Below, piece after piece: positions 11,447 to 12,200 of a DNA stretch of 12,200 bases; the stretch's first letter is position 1, and the number at the start of each line of letters is the position of its first letter. Made by a program: the position numbers and the translations under genes. The stretch covers positions 71,584-83,783 of the forward strand of contig BEXV01001732.1 in NCBI GenBank assembly GCA_003118195.1. Direction: 5' to 3'. The notes under the pieces are model-generated. The model had not been told where the DNA came from. It made no database searches and was given only the letters and a program-made list of their open reading frames with translations. This stretch comes from Hemicentrotus pulcherrimus (taxonomy: Eukaryota > Echinodermata > Echinoidea > Camarodonta > Strongylocentrotidae).

Positions 11447-11734
11447 CACAGTGGGCAAGGGAGGAACCAAAGTGCCCCAAAAGTTATTTTTGGTAATTTT
11501 GTTTTTTTGCTCAGTTGAAAGCTAATACATTGAAGAATGACTCGGTACAATATATAATTTTGGTATGCACATTAAGGGTATAAATTTACCTGAATAAGTA
11601 GGATTTTGCTGTTTGAAGGAGTAAATTTTATAATTAGTATTCTTAGATTTCTTATTATCTTTCAACTGGGCAAGAAAGAAAAAATCACCAAAAATAACTT
11701 TTGACATAATTCGGTTACTCCCTGGCCCACTGTG
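11447..11734. mobile_element. 288-bp foldback element with about 76-bp arms
   Basis: The left arm 11447-11522 and right arm 11659-11734 are inverted repeats with small indels. Outer ends are CACAGTGGGC / GCCCACTGTG, the middle is AAAAGTTATTTTTGGT / ACCAAAAATAACTTTT, and the inner ends are CAGTTGAAAG / CTTTCAACTG. The loop is about 136 bases and AT-rich. It is a nonautonomous foldback or MITE element with no coding capacity. Confidence 0.85.
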
Positions 11735-11747
11735 CGCTTGTGATTAA

Positions 11748-12137
11748 ATGAATGACTACGTAACTTTAATGAACACGTATCCAGAAGTCGTCTTGATGGG
11801 TTTTACAATCTTCTCCAAAATGACCTTTATCTGCCAAAGGCCATGCGCAGATAGTATCTCCGAAGTAGCTTATTGTGTCGCTGAGCATGGGGCAGTCACT
11901 CTGCAACAGATATTTCAGTCTTTTGTCAGAATAGAAGACATGGAAGGCCCTGTTTTATCAAACATGTTAACAATATCAAAACTACGATACAATGAATTCG
12001 TCACGAAGATGAATTTGGTCATCTGCCGCTCTGATCGGTCTTTTAGAATTACCCAATACTTGTATAAGTGTATATGCGCATATCAACAAGCAAAATGTGA
12101 TCTTTGCACTCTTCATCCGACACTTCGGGCTGTATAG
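11748..12137 (+). CDS. unrecognised 129-residue ORF, possible exon
   Basis: This is the longest open frame in the window (ATG 11748, TAG 12135-12137). It starts 13 bases after the foldback element ends. The middle, about residues 37-77, has balanced composition unlike the AT-driven frames elsewhere and reads E-V-A-Y-C-V, G-A-V-T-L-Q-Q-I-F and F-V-R-I-E-D, then L-R-Y-N-E. The pattern G-x-V-T-x(3)-[IL]-F-x(3)-V-R-I-x-D is reminiscent of the Costars domain of ABRA/ABRACL proteins (small actin-linked winged-helix domains). The rest of that domain does not match well. The C-terminal third is Cys-rich with no domain. No splice sites or poly(A) signal settle the structure. It may be a real exon, a decayed retrocopy or a chance frame. 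Confidence 0.3.
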   Translation: MNDYVTLMNTYPEVVLMGFTIFSKMTFICQRPCADSISEVAYCVAEHGAVTLQQIFQSFVRIEDMEGPVLSNMLTISKLRYNEFVTKMNLVICRSDRSFRITQYLYKCICAYQQAKCDLCTLHPTLRAV

Positions 12138-12200
12138 GCCTACTAGCTGGAAGAGGATATCAAACAGATTACATAATATAAAGATACGTTGGAGACAGCG
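12138..12200. other. window end, nothing assigned
   Basis: 63 bases with a TAGGCCTA word at 12136-12143 and no feature I can support. Confidence 0.5.

Noticed and set aside
11242..11550. Minus-strand 102-codon frame
   Set aside because: It includes the left arm of a foldback element and has no recognised domain.

Overview
This window is AT-rich, intron- and repeat-dense animal DNA. It looks like a marine invertebrate deuterostome, and echinoderm (sea urchin-like) is my best guess. The pointers are GT-AG introns, diverged non-LTR retrotransposon pieces, many short foldback elements whose ends resemble repeats I associate with sea urchins, and scattered AGGCCT/TAGGCCTA words. The species call rests on memory of repeats, not on a search.

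The one gene I can name is a homolog of human C1orf50 (DUF2452 family) on the + strand. Three coding exons (2096-2211, 2984-3202, 5499-5738) join in frame with consensus splice sites and end at a stop at 5738, with a poly(A) signal at 5844. The first visible exon begins in phase 1, so at least one upstream coding exon is missing from its expected place. The best candidate, an ATG plus 6 codons plus 1 base before a consensus donor (7377-7395), lies about 1.6 kb downstream of the gene's stop. It sits in a 1525-bp segment (6252-7776) bounded by single Ns. A nearly perfect 341-bp repeat (5909-6249 and 7778-8118, one mismatch) flanks that segment. The simplest reading is a mis-ordered contig: 6252-7776 carries the promoter and exon 1 and belongs upstream of exon 2, while the two repeat copies are one locus seen twice.

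Layout: 1-888 is noncoding with a perfect 22-bp-arm hairpin and a dispersed repeat. 890-1099 (- strand) is a LINE endonuclease fragment. 1541-1660 is purine-rich DNA. 2096-5849 is the C1orf50 homolog, whose introns hold one MITE-like element (intron after exon 2) and a LINE 3' end plus two foldback elements (intron after exon 3). 5909-8118 is the suspect assembly region. 8119-12200 is largely gene-poor, with three foldback elements, a CA/TA microsatellite, a retroposon-like tail ending in ATT repeats, and an unrecognised 129-codon ORF at 11748-12137.

Apart from the C1orf50 homolog, nothing here forms a multi-gene system. The most consequential observation is the exon order and contig structure around that gene.
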